Assembly: GCA_037200045.1 (NCBI GenBank)
Contig: JBBCHM010000002.1
Location: 372,001 to 436,000, forward strand
Origin: Rhizomicrobium sp.
GTDB lineage: Bacteria > Pseudomonadota > Alphaproteobacteria > Micropepsales > Micropepsaceae
DNA: 64,000 bases
Direction of reading: 5' to 3'
In this document: positions 43,270-51,897 of the stretch, in pieces
Layout of the letters: every line of letters begins with the position of its first letter
Numbering within the stretch: the first letter of the stretch is position 1
Position numbers and translations under genes: made by a program
Notes under the pieces: model-generated
Seen by the model: only the letters and a program-made list of their open reading frames with translations
What the model was told of the DNA's origin: nothing
Database searches by the model: none

Positions 43270-44145
43270 ATGGCCCGTATCTCCTGGCTGGTCCCGCCGC
43301 CAGTGGCACCCAGGCCTCCCCGCTCCCGCAATTCCGCCGGTCCCGTCCGACCGGCCCGCCATCACCGCACCGTCTTCATCTCCGACGTCCATCTGGGCAC
43401 GCGCGGCTGCAAGGCGGAGCTGCTGCTGGACTTCCTGCAGAAGAACAGCAGCCAGACGCTCTATCTGATCGGCGACATCGTCGACGGCTGGCAGCTCAAG
43501 CGGCGCTGGTTCTGGCCGGAGAGCCATAGCGAGGTCGTGCACGAGATCCTGCGCAAGGTCGACGAGGGCACCCGCGTGATCTTCGTGCCCGGCAACCACG
43601 ACGAATTCCTGCGCGGCTTCTGCGGCCGCAACTACGCCGGCATCGAGGTGGTGCGCGAGACCATCCACGAGACCGGCGACGGCAAGCGCCTCTTGGTGCT
43701 GCACGGCGACCAGTTCGACGGCGTCATCGAGTTCGCCAAATGGCTCGCCCATCTGGGGTCCTGGGCCTATGACCAGGCGCTTCGGGTCAACGAGGTGCTC
43801 CACGGCATCCGCCGCGCCCTCGGCCTGCCCTATTGGTCGCTGTCGAACTGGCTGAAGCACGCCGTCAAGGACGCCGTGGAATATGTCTGCCGCTTCGAGG
43901 AAGTGGTCGCCCGGGCGGCCGCCAGTCGCGGGCTGGACGGGGTGGTCTGCGGCCATATCCACCAGGCCGCCATGCGCCAGATCGGCGACGTCCTCTACCT
44001 CAACGATGGAGACTGGGTTGAAAGCTGCACAGCCCTTGTCGAAGATGCCAACGGACATCTGGAGATCGTTCGTTGGGCCGCTCCTGTTTCAGCCCAGGCC
44101 TCTCGCGCCACGGCAACCGGCGAAGCCGCGCCTGTACCCGCGTAG
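43270..44145 (+). CDS. Calcineurin-like phosphoesterase, LpxH-type
   Basis: 291 residues. All five metallophosphoesterase blocks are visible: ISDVHLG (about 37), GDIVDGW, GNHDE, VLHGDQFD and GHIHQA, followed by YLNDGDWVESCTAL. The arrangement, with RRWFWPESHSEVVHEILRK, is that of the UDP-2,3-diacylglucosamine diphosphatase-like group, which may act in lipid A synthesis; many alphaproteobacteria use LpxI for that step, so the exact substrate is open. The N-terminal 30 residues are basic and Pro-rich and poorly conserved, so the start (ATG 43270) may lie further in. First of five closely spaced plus-strand genes with glycosyltransferases. Confidence 0.8.
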   Translation: MARISWLVPPPVAPRPPRSRNSAGPVRPARHHRTVFISDVHLGTRGCKAELLLDFLQKNSSQTLYLIGDIVDGWQLKRRWFWPESHSEVVHEILRKVDEGTRVIFVPGNHDEFLRGFCGRNYAGIEVVRETIHETGDGKRLLVLHGDQFDGVIEFAKWLAHLGSWAYDQALRVNEVLHGIRRALGLPYWSLSNWLKHAVKDAVEYVCRFEEVVARAAASRGLDGVVCGHIHQAAMRQIGDVLYLNDGDWVESCTALVEDANGHLEIVRWAAPVSAQASRATATGEAAPVPA

Positions 44146-44170
44146 GGTCCGCCGGCCGTGGCCGGGCGCC

Positions 44171-45235
44171 GTGAGGCCGCTCGGCCGCTTTCCCGTGCCC
44201 GGCAAGGAACAGCTCAAAATTCTCATCGTGACCGATGCGTGGAAGCCGCAGGTGAACGGCGTGGTGACGACGCTGGAGATGCTCGGCCGCGAGCTGTCGT
44301 CGATGGGTCACGAAGTGCGCTATGCGACGCCGCAGGGGCGCTTCAGCGTACCGCTCCCGACCTATCCCGAGATCCGCCTCGCGATCTTTCCGCGCAAGGG
44401 GCTGGAGAAGATCATCCGCGAATTCGCGCCCGACGCGGTGCACATCGCGACCGAGGGCACGATGGGGCTGAGCGCGCGCGCCATCTGCATCGAGCACGGC
44501 ATCGAGTTCACCACCGCGTTTCACACCCGCTATCCCGAATACGTTCACGCCCGCTTTCCCTTCATTTCCGAAGCCTGGGTGTGGCGGTGGGAGCGCTGGT
44601 TCCACGCCAGGGGCGTCGCCACGATGGCGCGCACCCCGGCGATGAAGCGCGAACTCGAAGCGCATGGCTTCAAGAACGTGCGGCTGTGGGAAGGCGGGGT
44701 CGACATCGAGCGCTTCCGCCCGATCCCGGACGCCACCCTGCCCTTCCCCAAGCCGATCTTCCTCTATGTCGGCCGCGTCTCGATCGAGAAGAACATCGAA
44801 GCCTTCCTCAAGCTCGATCTGCCCGGCACCAAGGTCGTGGTCGGGCCCGGCCCGGCGCGCGAGGCGCTGGCAAAGAAATACCCGGAGGTGAAATTCCTCG
44901 GCCCCAAATCCGGCGAGGACCTGGTGCGGGCCTACGCGGCCAGCGACGTGAACGTCTTTCCCAGCCTGACCGACACCTTCGGCCTTGTCATGCTCGAAGC
45001 GCTGGCCTGCGGCACGCCGGTGGCCAGCTTCCCGCGCGAGGTCATGCTGGACGTGGTGGGCAATTGCCCGGCCGCCGCCCTGGACGAGGATCTGGGCGCG
45101 GCCTGCCGCCGGGCCCTGACCCTGCCCCGCGACCAGGCGCGGCCCTTTGTCCTCAGCCATTCGGCCGGGGCGTCGACGCGCCAATTCCTGGCCAATCTGC
45201 AGGTCGAGCAGCCGGTGGACGCGACCCTGCCCTGA
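44171..45235 (+). CDS. GT4-family glycosyltransferase
   Basis: 354 residues, GT-B fold. The N-terminal domain has KILIVTDAWKPQVNGVVTTLEMLGRELSSMGHEV with the Gly-rich acceptor loop, and HIATEGTMGLSARAICIEHGIEFTTAFHTRYPEY. The C-terminal domain has FLYVGRVSIEKNIEAFLK and the nucleotide-sugar signature PSLTDTFGLVMLEALACGTPVAS (E-x7-E type). This resembles enzymes that add a hexose to diacylglycerol or to a lipid carrier. GTG 44171 lies 26 bases after the phosphoesterase stop; GTG 44195 would also keep the whole fold. Confidence 0.85.
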   Translation: MRPLGRFPVPGKEQLKILIVTDAWKPQVNGVVTTLEMLGRELSSMGHEVRYATPQGRFSVPLPTYPEIRLAIFPRKGLEKIIREFAPDAVHIATEGTMGLSARAICIEHGIEFTTAFHTRYPEYVHARFPFISEAWVWRWERWFHARGVATMARTPAMKRELEAHGFKNVRLWEGGVDIERFRPIPDATLPFPKPIFLYVGRVSIEKNIEAFLKLDLPGTKVVVGPGPAREALAKKYPEVKFLGPKSGEDLVRAYAASDVNVFPSLTDTFGLVMLEALACGTPVASFPREVMLDVVGNCPAAALDEDLGAACRRALTLPRDQARPFVLSHSAGASTRQFLANLQVEQPVDATLP

Positions 45236-45306
45236 GGGAGGGTTGGCGGCCCGCCAAGGTCTGATAGAACCAACCGGGTTTCTCGAGCGCGCGTTCCGTC
45301 CGCCCC

Positions 45307-46917
45307 ATGTCCTCCGCAAATGTCGAATCGCGTGCGCTCCGGCTTACCACCCGCGAGTGGCTGTTCCTTGCCGGGACGATGGTCTTCTGGGGCGCCTATG
45401 TCCTGTGGCTGGGCAAGGACACGTCCTGGGATTTCCGCAACTACCATTGGTACATCCCCTATGCCTTCCTGAACGGGCGCGAGCATATCGACATGCTCGT
45501 GGCGCATCAGGCGACCTACTACAATCCGTTCCAGGACATTCCCTTCTACGTGCTGGCGACCCATACGCCGGCCTGGTTCGCGCTGTTCGTGCTGGGGGCG
45601 CTGCAGGGCGGCAATGTCGTGCCGCTCTATATCCTCGCCCGCCAGACGCTGCGCATCGAGGAATACAAGCTGGGCGCCGCGGCGCTGGCGCTGCTCGGGC
45701 AGACCGGCGGGCTCGGCCTCAACATGTTCGGCACGACCTATCACGACAACACGATGAGCATCCTCATCCTGGGCGCGATCGCGCTCCTGGTGGTGAACCG
45801 CAAGCGGCTGAGCGAGGGGCCGCTCTGGCTCGCGGCGGCGCTGTCGGCCGGAGCGGGATTGACGGTCGGGCTGACGGTCGGGCTGAAGCTTCCCGAATTT
45901 CCCTTCGCCATCGGATTGGCCGCCGCGCTGGTCGCGCTGGGCGGAAGCTGGAAGCACCAGCTTGTCCGCCTCGCGGCCGGCGGCGCGGCGGGCCTGATCG
46001 GCGTCGCCCTGATGATGGGCTATTGGACCGAGCACATGCTGGCGACCACCGGCAATCCGCTGTTCCCCTATTTCAACGATGGGTTCAAGTCGCCGCTGGC
46101 ATTGCCGGCGCCCTATCGCGACATGCGCTTCCTGCCGACGCATTTCTGGAAGGCGGCGCTGTTTCCGATTCTGTTCGCGCTCGACTGGTCGGTCGCCGAC
46201 GACATCCCGTTCCGCGATATCCGCGTCGGACTCGCCTATATCGCCGGCATCGCCGCCGCCGTCGCGTGGATCGCCGGCCGCCGATCGAAGGACCCGCTGG
46301 TCGAGCCGCGGGCCGCGCTGCCGATCCTCGCCTTTGCCGGCGCGTCCTATCTCGTCTGGCTGAAGATGTTCGCGATCTACCGCTACATCGTCGGGCTGGA
46401 GATGCTGGGGCCGCTCCTGATCGCCATCGGGATCGGCCTGCTGCCGCTGCCGCGCCGCATCCAGCTCGTCGCGCTGGCCGTGCTGCTGCTCGCCGTCGCG
46501 GCCACCACCCGCGTCGACTATATCGAGCGCTCGCCGGTGAGCGATCCTTTCGTGCAGGCCGACCTGCCCAAGATCGAGCATCCCGAAAAGGCCATGGTGC
46601 TGTTGACCGGGAACGGGCCGCTCGGCTTCCTCGCGCCGTCCTTCCCGCGCAAGATACCCCTCTTGCGCATCGACGGCTGGATGGTGCAGCCGCAGGACGG
46701 CACCAGGCTGACCAAGATGATGAAGGGCCGGGTCTATGAGTGGATCGCCAGGAAGCGCGACCTCTATGTCCTGTCCGACGCCTACGACATGGGGCGGGCG
46801 CGCGACGCGCTGGCGGAGTACCATCTGCGCATCGACTGGCTGAAATGCACGGTGTTCGACACGAACATCATCGGCGACTATGAATTCTGCCCGCTGTTCA
46901 AATGGCCGCGCCCATGA
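45307..46917 (+). CDS. Polytopic membrane protein, likely lipid-linked glycosyltransferase
   Basis: 536 residues with about ten hydrophobic segments. After the first helix comes LGKDTSWDFRNYHWYIPYAFLNGRE, an acidic periplasmic loop with Asp followed by aromatics, as in GT-C enzymes (GT39/GT87 types) that use polyprenyl-phosphate sugars. The C-terminal 110 residues are soluble. The next gene, whose product resembles a polyprenyl-phosphate sugar synthase, overlaps the stop (ATGA), followed by GtrA, which is a complete sugar-flipping and transfer set. The acceptor is unknown. Confidence 0.75.
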   Translation: MSSANVESRALRLTTREWLFLAGTMVFWGAYVLWLGKDTSWDFRNYHWYIPYAFLNGREHIDMLVAHQATYYNPFQDIPFYVLATHTPAWFALFVLGALQGGNVVPLYILARQTLRIEEYKLGAAALALLGQTGGLGLNMFGTTYHDNTMSILILGAIALLVVNRKRLSEGPLWLAAALSAGAGLTVGLTVGLKLPEFPFAIGLAAALVALGGSWKHQLVRLAAGGAAGLIGVALMMGYWTEHMLATTGNPLFPYFNDGFKSPLALPAPYRDMRFLPTHFWKAALFPILFALDWSVADDIPFRDIRVGLAYIAGIAAAVAWIAGRRSKDPLVEPRAALPILAFAGASYLVWLKMFAIYRYIVGLEMLGPLLIAIGIGLLPLPRRIQLVALAVLLLAVAATTRVDYIERSPVSDPFVQADLPKIEHPEKAMVLLTGNGPLGFLAPSFPRKIPLLRIDGWMVQPQDGTRLTKMMKGRVYEWIARKRDLYVLSDAYDMGRARDALAEYHLRIDWLKCTVFDTNIIGDYEFCPLFKWPRP

Positions 46918-47867
46918 CCGACCTGCAAAAGACCGATGGCCGCATCGCCGTCCTCCTGCCCTGCTACAACGAGGAGGCGGCGATCGGCGCCACGGTGCGC
47001 GCCTTCCGCGCCGCGCTGCCGCTGGCGCAGGTCTATGTCTACGACAACAATTCGAAGGACCGCACCGCGGAGGTGGCGCGCGAGGCCGGCGCCATCGTGC
47101 GCAACGAGCATCGCCAGGGCAAGGGCAACGTCATGCGCCGGATGTTCGCCGACGTGGAGGCCGACATCTATGTGCTGGCCGACGGCGACGACACCTATGA
47201 CGCCGCGCAGGCGCCCGAACTGATCGCCAAGCTCGTCACCGAGGAACTCGACCTGGTGACCGGCCGCCGCGTCCACACCGAGGCCGCGGCCTATCGCGCC
47301 GGACATGTCTGGGGCAACCGGATGCTGACCGGGCTGACCGCGCTGATGTTCGGGATCGAGCTCAAGGACATGCTGAGCGGCTATCGCGTCATGTCGCGGC
47401 GTTTTGTGAAGTCGTTCCCCTTCACCGCCGCCGGCTTCGCCATCGAGACCGAACTGACCGTGCACGCGGTGCGGCTCCTGATGCCGATGGCGGAGGTCGA
47501 CACGCCCTACAAGGAGAGGCCGGCCGGATCGGCGAGCAAGCTGAACACCTATCGCGACGGCTTCCGCATCCTCTTCACCATCGCCCACCTCGTGCGCGAG
47601 GAGCGGCCGCTGTTCTTCTTCGGCGCCATCGCGGCGATCCTCGCCGTGATAGCCGGCATATTCGGCTGGTCGCTGTTGATCGAATTCATCGAGACCTCAA
47701 AGGTGCCGCGCCTGCCGACCGCGCTGCTGGCGACCGGACTGATGGTGATCGCCTTCCTGTGCCTGATGAGCGGGCTGATCCTGGACACGGTCACGCGCGG
47801 GCGCTGGGAAGCCAAGCGCATGGCCTATCTGGCGTTTCGCGGGCCGCAGGAGCGGCGCAACTCGTGA
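46914..47867 (+). CDS. GT2-family glycosyltransferase (DPM1/GtrB-like)
   Basis: 317 residues. GT-A domain with IAVLLPCYNEEAAIGATVRAFR and DNNSKDRTAEVARE, the metal motif LADGDDTYD (DxD type), and MLSGYRVMSRRFVKSFPFTAAGFAIETELTVHAV. Two C-terminal membrane helices (about 232-252 and 270-295) follow. It should make a polyprenyl-phosphate-linked sugar on the cytosolic face. Start: ATG 46914 overlapping the previous stop; the 46902 ATG adds four residues. The GTG of gtrA overlaps its own stop. Confidence 0.85.
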   Translation: MTDLQKTDGRIAVLLPCYNEEAAIGATVRAFRAALPLAQVYVYDNNSKDRTAEVAREAGAIVRNEHRQGKGNVMRRMFADVEADIYVLADGDDTYDAAQAPELIAKLVTEELDLVTGRRVHTEAAAYRAGHVWGNRMLTGLTALMFGIELKDMLSGYRVMSRRFVKSFPFTAAGFAIETELTVHAVRLLMPMAEVDTPYKERPAGSASKLNTYRDGFRILFTIAHLVREERPLFFFGAIAAILAVIAGIFGWSLLIEFIETSKVPRLPTALLATGLMVIAFLCLMSGLILDTVTRGRWEAKRMAYLAFRGPQERRNS

Positions 47868-48295
47868 CGTTCGACCAGCGCCTGCGCGCGCTGCTGCGCT
47901 CGCGCTTCCTGCGCTTCGGCGCGGTGGGCGGCGCGGGATTCCTGGTCGACGAGGCCGTGCTGACCCTGATGCACTACGCGGTCGGGCTCGACCGCTACAG
48001 CGCCCGCGCCATCTCGATCTTCTGCGCCGCGACCTTCACCTGGTGGGGCAACCGCAACCTCACCTTCGCCGAGCACGCCGCGACCGGCGGGGTGGGCGAG
48101 ATGGCGCGCGAATGGTTCAAGTTCATGCTGGCGAACGGCCTGGGCGCCGCCGTCAACTACGCGGCCTATTCGGTCCTGGTCGGCTTCGCGCCGGCGCCGC
48201 TGTCCAACCCGCTGCTGGCGACCGCCATCGGGGTCGGCGTCGGGCTGGTGTTCAATTTCACGCTGTCGAAGCGGTTCGTGTTCCGGGCCGATTAG
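47864..48295 (+). CDS. GtrA-family membrane protein (polyprenyl-P-sugar flippase)
   Basis: 143 residues with four hydrophobic helices. FLRFGAVGGAGFLVDEAVLTLMHY near the start, FTWWGNRNLTF in the middle and VFNFTLSKRFVF at the end are the GtrA signature. It is thought to move the polyprenyl-phosphate sugar made by the previous enzyme across the membrane for the GT-C-like protein. GTG start overlapping the preceding stop (GTGA). Its last four bases overlap the end of modC on the other strand, an unusual tail-to-tail overlap. Confidence 0.88.
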   Translation: MTFDQRLRALLRSRFLRFGAVGGAGFLVDEAVLTLMHYAVGLDRYSARAISIFCAATFTWWGNRNLTFAEHAATGGVGEMAREWFKFMLANGLGAAVNYAAYSVLVGFAPAPLSNPLLATAIGVGVGLVFNFTLSKRFVFRAD

Positions 48296-49392
48296 GGCGG
48301 GAGCGGTGCGCGGTGCGCGCCGGACGCATCGACCGTCACCGATTTGACGATGGCGAAGACCGGTTTTCCCGGCGCCAGCGCCAGGCGGCGGGCCGAGGCG
48401 CTGGTGATGCGGGCGATCAGGCGGGTCGGGCCGCAGAGAAGCTGGATGTCGGCCTGAAGGCCGTTCTCGGCCAGCGCCGCGACCTGGGCGGCGAGGACGT
48501 TGTTGGCGCTGATGCCGCGCGGCTCCTCCAGAGCCAGCATGATCTCCTCGGCGCGGACGCGCAGACGCAGGCGCGTCCCCAGGGGATCTGAGAGGCGCGA
48601 GACGAACAGCGTGCCGCCGTCGAAGGCGAGCGCGGTCAGGCCGTCGTCGCGATGAGCGCTGACGGTGGCCGCGATCACCGCCCCCACCGGCGGCGAGCCC
48701 GCCAGCGCCGGCAGTTCGAGCCCCGTCAGGATGTCGAACACCGAGCCTTGCAGGACGGTGCGGCCGTCCTTCACCACGACGATGTCGTCGGCCAGCCGAG
48801 CGACCTCGTCCAGCGAGTGGCTGACATAGAGCATCGGCAGCTTCGCATCGTCGCGCAGGCGTTCGAGATAGGGAAGGATTTCGGAGCGGCGCTGGGCGTC
48901 GAGCGCGGCCAGCGGTTCGTCGAGCAGAAGGATTTGCGGCGAGGACAGCAGCGCGCGGCCGAGCGCAACGCGGCTCTTTTCGCCGCCCGACAGCATGCGG
49001 GGACGGCGATCCAGCAACGCTTCGAGGCCGAGCAGAGCGATGACGCGGTCGATCTCGCCAGCATCGGCCTTCGCCTCGGCGCGGCGCCAGCCGAACAGCA
49101 GATTGTCGCGCACGCTCATATGGGGAAAAAGCCGCGCGTCCTGGAACACCATGCCAGCACGGCGGCGCTGCGGCGGCACGAAGATGCCCTTCGCGGTGTC
49201 GAGCACTTCGCGGTCCGCGATGACGATGCGCCCTTCGCGCGGGCGGAAGGTGCCGGCGATGGCGGCGACGATGGTCGACTTGCCCGCGCCGGACGCGCCG
49301 AACAGTGCGGTGACGCCGGAGCGCGGCAGCGCGAAAGCGACGTCGAGCGCGAAACCGGGAAAGGCGTGGCGCAGCGAGACCTCGACGCTCAT
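48292..49392 (-). CDS. modC: Molybdate ABC transporter ATP-binding protein ModC
   Basis: 366 residues. ABC domain with Walker A GASGAGKS (about 30-37), Q-loop MVFQDARLFPHMSVRDNL, signature LSGGEKSRVALGRAL, Walker B ILLLDEPLAALD and the His of YVSHSLDEV. The C-terminal part (about 290-360) has a Mop/TOBE domain (SANNVLAAQVAALAENGLQADIQL then ITSASARRLALAPGKPVFAIVKSV), which binds molybdate and is specific for ModC. ATG 49392 overlaps the modB stop. No molybdate-binding ModA gene is in the window. Confidence 0.92.
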   Translation of the reverse strand: MSVEVSLRHAFPGFALDVAFALPRSGVTALFGASGAGKSTIVAAIAGTFRPREGRIVIADREVLDTAKGIFVPPQRRRAGMVFQDARLFPHMSVRDNLLFGWRRAEAKADAGEIDRVIALLGLEALLDRRPRMLSGGEKSRVALGRALLSSPQILLLDEPLAALDAQRRSEILPYLERLRDDAKLPMLYVSHSLDEVARLADDIVVVKDGRTVLQGSVFDILTGLELPALAGSPPVGAVIAATVSAHRDDGLTALAFDGGTLFVSRLSDPLGTRLRLRVRAEEIMLALEEPRGISANNVLAAQVAALAENGLQADIQLLCGPTRLIARITSASARRLALAPGKPVFAIVKSVTVDASGAHRAPLPP

Positions 49393-50081
49393 GCCTTCGG
49401 CCCGCGGGCGCGGCGCTGGACGAGTTCGGCCAGCGTCATGAAGATCAGCGCCAGGGCGATGGAGAGCAGCGACAGGCGCATCGCCTCCGCCTCGCCGCCC
49501 GGTTCCTGGAGCGCGGTGTAGATCGCGAGCGGCAAAGTGCGCGTCTCGCCCGGGATGTTGGAGACGAAGGTGATGATGGCGCCGAATTCGCCAAGGCAGG
49601 CGGCGAAGGCGGTGACGATGCCAGCGGCGATACCGGGCAGCGCCAGCGGCAGCGTGACGTTGACGAGGCGGTCCCACCACGCCGCGCCCAGGGTCTGCGC
49701 CGCCGCGGTCAGGCCGGGATCGATGGCTTCGAGCGACAGGCGGATGGCGCGGACCTGGAAGGGAAAGGTGATGATGGCGGAGGCGAGCGCGGCGCCCGTC
49801 CAGCTGAACACGAAGCGGATGCCCAGCGTGTGCAGCAGCCAGCCGCCGACCGGACCGCGCGTGCCGAACGCGATCAGGAGCAGGAAGCCGATCGCCACGG
49901 GCGGCAGGACCAAGGGGACGTGGATCAGCCCATCGACCAGCGTCTTGCCGGGGAACCGCGTGCGCGCCAGCAGCAGAGCGGCGGCGAAGGCGAAGGGCAA
50001 TGCCGAAAAGACCGCGACCGCGGAGATGCGCAGGGACAGCAGCAGCGCCTCGCTCTCGGGCGGTGTCAGGAACCCATCCAT
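49389..50081 (-). CDS. modB: Molybdate ABC transporter permease ModB
   Basis: 230 residues with five or six membrane helices. The EAA-type cytoplasmic loop, AACLGEFGAIITFVSNIPGETRTLPLAIY, is conserved with ModB. VPLVLPPVAIGFLLLIAFG is another family feature. It forms the channel served by ModC, encoded with a 4-base overlap. Right of it comes a divergent gene of unrelated function and not modA, so the substrate-binding protein must be encoded elsewhere or has been lost. Confidence 0.9.
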   Translation of the reverse strand: MDGFLTPPESEALLLSLRISAVAVFSALPFAFAAALLLARTRFPGKTLVDGLIHVPLVLPPVAIGFLLLIAFGTRGPVGGWLLHTLGIRFVFSWTGAALASAIITFPFQVRAIRLSLEAIDPGLTAAAQTLGAAWWDRLVNVTLPLALPGIAAGIVTAFAACLGEFGAIITFVSNIPGETRTLPLAIYTALQEPGGEAEAMRLSLLSIALALIFMTLAELVQRRARGPKA

Positions 50082-50187
50082 GCGGCTATGACCGGAAAGT
50101 TACTTAACCTTTATATCGGCAGCGCCCCCGGCTGACCAAGCTTGACCGGCGGGGGTCGTCCGCTACCGTCGTCCTTCAGGGGGAGAC

Positions 50188-51864
50188 GTGGCCACAACCA
50201 TCCGAGTCATCGCCGCGCTGGCGGCGCTGCTGCTGTTGGGGGCGGCCGACGAGACCGCGCCGGCGCCCACCGCGGCCGTGGTGGCGCCGCCGGGGTCCGT
50301 CTATGTCGTGCGCTTCGACCGCTGGATGCCGGCCGACGAGCGCGGCTTCGGCGAGTTCCTGACCTCGCTCGGCGATTCCGACTGCCGCACGGTGGATACC
50401 TGCCTGCACGGGCCGGGCAATCCGTTCCGGGCGTCCGATCCCGAAGGCATCTATTTCCGCGCCGACTGCGCCGACCTGCCCTATGTGCTGCGGTTCTACT
50501 ATGCCTGGAAGCACGGCCTGCCCTTCGCCTATGTGTCGGACATCGAGCCGCGCGGGCACACGCGCGACATCCGCTATACCGCGCGCGGCAATGCGGTGGC
50601 CGAGCGCGTCACGGTCGCGGGCGGCATCGAGAGCGGCTATGCGGTGATCGAGACGCTGCGCGACGCCGTCTCCTCGGCGACGTTCCGCATCCATCCCGAG
50701 CTCGAGGCGCCGCTGGAGCAGGATTTCTATTCGCCGGCGATCGCGCCGGGTTCGATCCGGCCGGGCACGGTGATCTACGATCCGAACGGGCACCTGGCGA
50801 CGGTCTACCGGGTCGATCCCGACGGGCGCATCCATTATCTCGACGCCCATCCCGACAATGCGATGACGCGCGGCTTCTACGATCTGCGCTTCGTGCGGGC
50901 CGCGCCCGGCATGGGCGCGGGGTTCAAGAATTGGCGGCCGGTGACGCTGGTGGGCGCGGTCAAGCGGGCCGACGGCACCTATGCCGGCGGCCATGTCGTG
51001 CTGCCGCCCAACAAGGACATCGCGGATTTCTCGGTCGAGCAGTTCTTCGGCAACGGGCCGCGGCCGGAAGACGACCGCGACTGGCGCGCGGGCGCCTTCA
51101 CGCTCAACCAGCAGCCGATGGACTATTACGACTATGTCCGCGCCCGGCTGGCGGGCGGCAGCCTGTCGTTCGATCCGATCAAGGAAGTCCACGACATGGT
51201 GGATTCGAACTGCGCCGACCTGCACTACCGCGCCGACGCGGTGACGGTGGCGACCGGTGCCGGCCTCATGCGCCAGCCGCAGCCGGCGCGCCTGCCACCC
51301 AACATCTACGGCACCGAGGGCGACTGGGAGATCTATTCGACGCCGTCGCGCGACGCGCGGCTGAAGACCGCGTTCAAGGAATTGCGCGACCAGGCCGCGC
51401 GGTTCATGGCGATGTACCAGGCGGGCGACGAGCGGCTGAAATATGCCGGCCAGAACCTCGCGGTCGACATGCTGACGGCCTATGACCGCGAGGCGGCGGC
51501 GTGCAAGGTGAGCTATGCGCGGAGCGACGGCTCGCCGGTCTCCTTCGGCTATGAGGACGCGCGCAAGCGGCTGTTCGCGATGTCGTTCGATCCCTATCAC
51601 TGCGTCGAGCGGCGCTGGGGCGCCAGCGATCCGCGCGAGCTCGCCACCTGCCGCGACGGGGCGGCGAAGCGGGCCTGGTACGACGCCGAGCAAAACCTGC
51701 GCAACCAGATCGACCGGGCCTATGACGTGCAGATGGGATTCACGCTTGCCGACCTGCAATCGCATGTCGCGGGCTCCGGCGTCGCGGCGCCGCCCGACAT
51801 CGACGTGCGGACCTATCTGTGGCTGATGCGCGATATGCCGCGCGGCAAGCCCAGGGTAAGATGA
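50188..51864 (+). CDS. Secreted protein of unknown function
   Basis: 558 residues with a Sec-type signal (MATTIRVIAALAALLLLGAADETAP, cleavage near 20-23). Several Cys residues suggest an oxidized periplasmic fold. Around residues 185-225 IRPGTVIYDPNGHLATVYRVDPDGRIHYLDAHPDN looks like part of a papain/NlpC-type fold with a His, but no matching catalytic Cys can be named with confidence. The C-terminal third is helical. GTG 50188 has AGGGGGA just upstream. I do not recognize the family. It is transcribed alone, divergently from modB and toward the TPR gene. Confidence 0.65.
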   Translation: MATTIRVIAALAALLLLGAADETAPAPTAAVVAPPGSVYVVRFDRWMPADERGFGEFLTSLGDSDCRTVDTCLHGPGNPFRASDPEGIYFRADCADLPYVLRFYYAWKHGLPFAYVSDIEPRGHTRDIRYTARGNAVAERVTVAGGIESGYAVIETLRDAVSSATFRIHPELEAPLEQDFYSPAIAPGSIRPGTVIYDPNGHLATVYRVDPDGRIHYLDAHPDNAMTRGFYDLRFVRAAPGMGAGFKNWRPVTLVGAVKRADGTYAGGHVVLPPNKDIADFSVEQFFGNGPRPEDDRDWRAGAFTLNQQPMDYYDYVRARLAGGSLSFDPIKEVHDMVDSNCADLHYRADAVTVATGAGLMRQPQPARLPPNIYGTEGDWEIYSTPSRDARLKTAFKELRDQAARFMAMYQAGDERLKYAGQNLAVDMLTAYDREAAACKVSYARSDGSPVSFGYEDARKRLFAMSFDPYHCVERRWGASDPRELATCRDGAAKRAWYDAEQNLRNQIDRAYDVQMGFTLADLQSHVAGSGVAAPPDIDVRTYLWLMRDMPRGKPRVR

Positions 51865-51897
51865 ATCCACCCTCCCCTTGAGGGAGGGTCGAATTGA

